Part shown: in pieces, positions 52,063 through 55,388 of the stretch
Layout: each line of letters opens with the position of its first letter
Numbering within the stretch: the first letter of the stretch is position 1
Origin: an uncultured Bacteroidota bacterium
GTDB taxonomy: Bacteria; Bacteroidota; Bacteroidia; Flavobacteriales; Flavobacteriaceae
NCBI GenBank assembly: GCA_902584445.1
Contig: CACHZY010000011.1
Coordinates: 1 to 55,388 of the forward strand
Direction of reading: 5' to 3'
DNA: 55,388 nt
Translations under genes and position numbers: made by a program
Notes under the pieces: model-generated
Databases searched by the model: none
The model's input: the letters and a program-made list of their open reading frames with translations, nothing else
What the model was told of the DNA's origin: nothing

Positions 52063-53535
52063 TTATATACCACCGTTCCTTTTACCAAATGCTGCCATTT
52101 TGCTTTTAGGCCGCCGCCTTCTCTCTAAGTACAATGGTAAATCTTTCCATAGGTAAATATTTGCCTGAAGCTCATTTAATTTATTATCTATTAATAGCTT
52201 CAAATCCTTCTTATCAGGGTGATTTTTGAATAGATCCTCTTGTTGTGAAAAGTCATTTTTAATGTTGTACAGTTCATAATCTTTAATCTTCATTGAAGAA
52301 ATATATTCCAAATCTCCTTGAGCAAACGAGTGAGTTCTTGGCAAAGTATCGTTATCTAAACCTAAAACCATGTAATCTCCAATCCTAACAGCAATTTCAG
52401 GAACAGTTCGATAAAAAAACCAAAAAAGAGGGTTCTTTCGCTTAAAGAACTTTCCCTTTAACAATGGTAAGATACTGGTTCCATCTAAATTTTCCGGAGA
52501 GTCTATTTCCAATAGCTCGCATAACGTTGGAACAATATCTACAAAACCTGCTGGTGTTTCGATAATTTTATTTTCATTGGCTATTCCATTCCACCGAACA
52601 ATTCCTGGTACGTGAATTCCACCATCATATAAGCTGCTTTTGCCAGCTCTTAACCCACCATTTGATCTAACTCGATAGGAACCATTGTCCGAACTAAAGA
52701 TTATCATGGTATTTTCCATGAGGTTATTTTTCGTCAAATAGTTTAAAATTTTACCTATTGCGAGATCAAGATTATCGATGTTTGCTAAATATTCTGCATC
52801 CTTTTTTGGCAGATCGGAATATTTATCAACCAGCTCTTTAGGAGAAGCAACAACTGAATGAGGCTCATGAAAAGCAAAATATGCAAAAAATGGCTCTTTT
52901 TCATTTCTTCTGCTAAGCCAGTCGATTCCTTCTTTTGCAACTATTTGGCAAGCATAACCCTCTATTACACCAACAGGTTTACCATTTCGCACGAAATTGT
53001 TCGGATTAAGATGGGAGGGACGAGCATTCATTTCTGTTCCAAAAGAATAATCAAATCCTTGTTGGCCTGGCTGAGGATGATTTAATTTGGGGTCATGAGG
53101 TAAGGCCCCCAAATGCCATTTTCCAAAATGGGCCGTCTGATACCCTTTGGTTTTTAGTAATTCAGCAATGGTTGATTCTTCATCCGGTAGGTGCATAGGG
53201 TGGTTTGCGGGCCTATAGCTATACATACCTGTTTTTTCAGGTGCTTTTCCGGTTAGAAGTCCCACCCTTGAGGGAGAGCAGTTTGGAGCCGCAGAATAAA
53301 AGTTATTAAAAAAAACCCCCTCGGCAGCTAAGCGATTTAAATTTGGAGTTTCCGTAGAATTACCAATAAAATTTACATCTCCATACCCCATGTCATCAGC
53401 GAGTAAGAAAATAATATTAGGCACGGGTTTCACAACCTTAGGAAAAGAGCAACCAAATAAAAATAATAATGAGCAAAACAAGTATAATTTTAATCTATAC
53501 ATCGTGAAACTAATTTTAGTTATAAACTTAATCAT
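52063..53535 (-). CDS. Type I sulfatase, lipoprotein
   Basis: 490 residues of the alkaline phosphatase fold. Signal with lipobox FLFGC (Cys29). [15 protein letters not shown] carries the metal Asp pair; the formylglycine site is Cys86 in [12 protein letters not shown] (C-x-P-x-R, Cys type), so a maturase elsewhere is required. GKWHLG (~145), FSSDNGS (~280) and DGGIHVPG follow. A role in algal sulfated polysaccharide or host glycan desulfation is inferred from marine flavobacterial biology. The start overlaps lepA by 8 bp; ATG 53502 (MYRLKLYLF) would give a shorter signal. Confidence 0.92.
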   Translation of the reverse strand: MIKFITKISFTMYRLKLYLFCSLLFLFGCSFPKVVKPVPNIIFLLADDMGYGDVNFIGNSTETPNLNRLAAEGVFFNNFYSAAPNCSPSRVGLLTGKAPEKTGMYSYRPANHPMHLPDEESTIAELLKTKGYQTAHFGKWHLGALPHDPKLNHPQPGQQGFDYSFGTEMNARPSHLNPNNFVRNGKPVGVIEGYACQIVAKEGIDWLSRRNEKEPFFAYFAFHEPHSVVASPKELVDKYSDLPKKDAEYLANIDNLDLAIGKILNYLTKNNLMENTMIIFSSDNGSYRVRSNGGLRAGKSSLYDGGIHVPGIVRWNGIANENKIIETPAGFVDIVPTLCELLEIDSPENLDGTSILPLLKGKFFKRKNPLFWFFYRTVPEIAVRIGDYMVLGLDNDTLPRTHSFAQGDLEYISSMKIKDYELYNIKNDFSQQEDLFKNHPDKKDLKLLIDNKLNELQANIYLWKDLPLYLERRRRPKSKMAAFGKRNGGI

Positions 53536-55324
53536 TTAGTTTTAGAACCGCCATAAATGCCTGTTGTGGAATCTCCACGTTACCTACTTGACGCATTTTC
53601 TTTTTCCCTTTTTTCTGTTTTTCTAAAAGCTTTCTTTTACGCGTGATATCACCTCCATAGCATTTAGCCGTAACATCTTTCCTAAGCGCCTTAATTGTCT
53701 CGCGAGAAATAATTTTTGCTCCTATGGCAGCTTGAATGGGAATATCAAATTGCTGTCTTGGGATGAGTTGTCTTAATTTTTCGCACATTTTCTTGCCTAT
53801 AGTATACGCATTATCAGTATGGATAAGGGCAGAAAGTGCGTCAACTGGATCAGAGTTGAGCAAAATATCAACCTTAACTAACTTGGATGGTCGCATCCCG
53901 ATTGGGGAGTAATCAAAAGAGGCGTAACCTTTTGAAACTGTCTTTAAACGATCGTAAAAATCAAATACAATCTCAGCAAGCGGCATATCAAAATTAAGCT
54001 CTACTCTCTCAGTGGTCAAATAAGTTTGATTAGTGATCACGCCTCTTTTTTCTATGCAAAGGGACATTACGTTACCTACAAAATCAGATTTAGTTATAAC
54101 CGAGGCCTTGATATATGGCTCTTCAACTCGATCTAAAACCGAAAGGTCTGGTAAGTCAGTTGGATTATTTACCAAAATGATTTCTTTGGGTGTTTTTTTC
54201 GTGAAAGCGTGATATGAAACGTTTGGGACGGTTGTAATTACTGTCATATTGAATTCACGCTCTAATCTTTCTTGTATTATTTCTAAATGCAGCATTCCAA
54301 GGAATCCACAACGAAAACCAAATCCAAGAGCAGCAGAGCTTTCTGGTATAAAAACTAATGAAGCATCATTTAGTTGAAGCTTTTCCATACTGGACCGAAG
54401 TTCTTCGTAATCTTCGGTATCTACAGGATATATCCCCGCAAAAACCATAGGTTTTACTTCTTCAAAACCCGCAATAGCTTTTTGGGTTGGGCTATCTGCG
54501 CCTGTGATTGTATCACCTACTTTTACCTCTTTAGCCTCTTTAATTCCCGTAATCAAATAACCCACATCTCCAGCAGAGATTATTTTTTTTGGTTCTTGAT
54601 TAAGTTTTAGAGTCCCAATTTCATCAGCGAAATATGTTTTTCCAGTGGCCATGAATTGAATTTTTTGCCCTTTACTGATTTCTCCATTTATGATTCTAAA
54701 AAAAGTCTCTACACCCCTAAAAGGGTTATAAACAGAGTCAAAAATTAAAGCCTGTAACTGACCGTCTTTTTTCCCTTTCGGTGGAGGAATACGTTCAATT
54801 ATACTGGAGATAATACTATCAATTCCAAAACCTGTTTTTGCAGATGCAGGGATTATTTCCTCTGAATTGCAGCCCAAAAGATCAACAATATCATCAGTAA
54901 CCTCTTCTGGGTTTGCAGAGGGCAAATCTATTTTATTAAGAACAGGGATTATTTCTAAATCGTTTTCCAAAGCCAAGTAAAGATTGGAAATGGTTTGGGC
55001 TTGAATACTTTGTGCAGCATCTACCACAAGCAGAGCACCTTCACAAGCAGCGATGGATCGAGAAACTTCATATGAGAAATCAACATGGCCTGGTGTGTCA
55101 ATTAGATTAAATATATATTTTTCACCTTTGTATTCGCATTCCATTTGGATTGCATGCGATTTAATAGTGATACCTCTTTCTCGCTCTAGATCCATATTGT
55201 CAAGTAATTGATCTTGTTTTTCCCTGGAGGTCACAGCGCCAGTACGATCTAGAAGTCTGTCGGCAAGAGTACTTTTACCATGATCAATATGTGCAATTAT
55301 GCAAAAATTTCTAATATATTCCAT
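53528..55324 (-). CDS. lepA: Elongation factor 4 (LepA)
   Basis: Ribosomal GTPase of translation quality control (back-translocation/assembly). It has 598 residues from ATG 55324 ([12 protein letters not shown]), the usual length. [16 protein letters not shown] (G1), [10 protein letters not shown] (switch I), [12 protein letters not shown] (G3), [10 protein letters not shown] (G4), then [18 protein letters not shown] and [25 protein letters not shown] in the LepA-specific C-terminus. A GTG at 55330 was rejected in favour of the conserved start. Stop overlaps the sulfatase start by 8 bp. Confidence 0.98.
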   Translation of the reverse strand: MEYIRNFCIIAHIDHGKSTLADRLLDRTGAVTSREKQDQLLDNMDLERERGITIKSHAIQMECEYKGEKYIFNLIDTPGHVDFSYEVSRSIAACEGALLVVDAAQSIQAQTISNLYLALENDLEIIPVLNKIDLPSANPEEVTDDIVDLLGCNSEEIIPASAKTGFGIDSIISSIIERIPPPKGKKDGQLQALIFDSVYNPFRGVETFFRIINGEISKGQKIQFMATGKTYFADEIGTLKLNQEPKKIISAGDVGYLITGIKEAKEVKVGDTITGADSPTQKAIAGFEEVKPMVFAGIYPVDTEDYEELRSSMEKLQLNDASLVFIPESSAALGFGFRCGFLGMLHLEIIQERLEREFNMTVITTVPNVSYHAFTKKTPKEIILVNNPTDLPDLSVLDRVEEPYIKASVITKSDFVGNVMSLCIEKRGVITNQTYLTTERVELNFDMPLAEIVFDFYDRLKTVSKGYASFDYSPIGMRPSKLVKVDILLNSDPVDALSALIHTDNAYTIGKKMCEKLRQLIPRQQFDIPIQAAIGAKIISRETIKALRKDVTAKCYGGDITRKRKLLEKQKKGKKKMRQVGNVEIPQQAFMAVLKLND

Positions 55325-55347
55325 GCTCACATTTACCTAAACTTGGT

Positions 55348-55355
55348 CAAAGATA
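55348..55355 (-). promoter_or_regulatory. -7 box for lepA
   Basis: TATCTTTG on the minus strand, 23 bp before the lepA ATG, matches TAnnTTTG. No clear -33 TTG. Confidence 0.55.
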
Positions 55356-55388
55356 CTTATTTTGAGACCGTACTTTTTTGTTTAGTTT

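Overview
The window is a dense, AT-rich piece of a chromosome from a member of the Flavobacteriia (Bacteroidetes), most likely a marine flavobacterium with a streamlined genome. The lineage call rests on several things: RecA and F1Fo ATP synthase sequences of flavobacterial type; PorW/SprE (a type IX secretion and gliding lipoprotein); flavobacterial family proteins (HU-CCDC81/SPOR, DUF4292, DUF4254, DUF4837, DUF6341, DUF6427); glnS and gltX together; an ATP synthase operon without atpD/atpC; and many Bacteroidetes-type promoters with a TAnnTTTG -7 box. Convergent genes often touch or overlap. I see no insertion sequence, phage, CRISPR array or defence island; almost all of the content is core genome.

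Layout. 1-6.6 kb: trhO (cut by the window edge), recA, pabB-pabC (folate precursor), plsC, trpS and a membrane protein with HU-like and SPOR domains. 6.6-10.1 kb (minus): dut, a sugar nucleotidyltransferase, a DUF4292 lipoprotein and an EnvC-like protein with a degenerate LytM domain. 10.1-18.5 kb (minus): porW/sprE, bactofilin, atpZ, a small membrane protein, then atpB-E-F-H-A-G, with a strong hairpin directly after atpE. 18.7-30.2 kb: an FNR-type iron-sulfur reductase, glycosyltransferase 9 with DUF4254, DUF6427/DUF6341, purD, an envelope-like group (M23 peptidase, GH3-type adenylate-forming enzyme, methyltransferase, glycosyltransferase 2), tatA, a DUF4837 lipoprotein and pgk. 30.3-43.6 kb: information processing (holB, mnmG, ybeY, gltX, glnS, folB, tRNA-Cys, rnr, rpiB, rnpA), an SPFH protein and a second methyltransferase. 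43.6-55.3 kb (minus): a run of secreted or metallo-hydrolases (M1, S8, MBL, SMP-30), a SulP transporter translationally coupled to a two-domain Usp protein, a sulfatase and lepA.

The observation I rate highest is chromosome-segregation DNA. An exact parS-type 16-mer (34176-34191) lies in the last codons of ybeY, and a one-step degenerate copy (32284-32299) lies exactly between the mnmG stop and the next gene, so the two flank mnmG. About 8 kb away is the only long non-coding stretch (42263-42757, roughly 17% G+C by hand count), a weak oriC candidate. Further points are an intercistronic hairpin after atpE that could set c-subunit dosage, two apparently leaderless genes, nine to ten non-ATG starts, and a SulP transporter with an unnamed ~170-residue C-terminal domain. 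I did not find a convincing new multi-gene system; the closest candidates are the SulP-Usp pair and the M23-GH3-methyltransferase-GT2 group.
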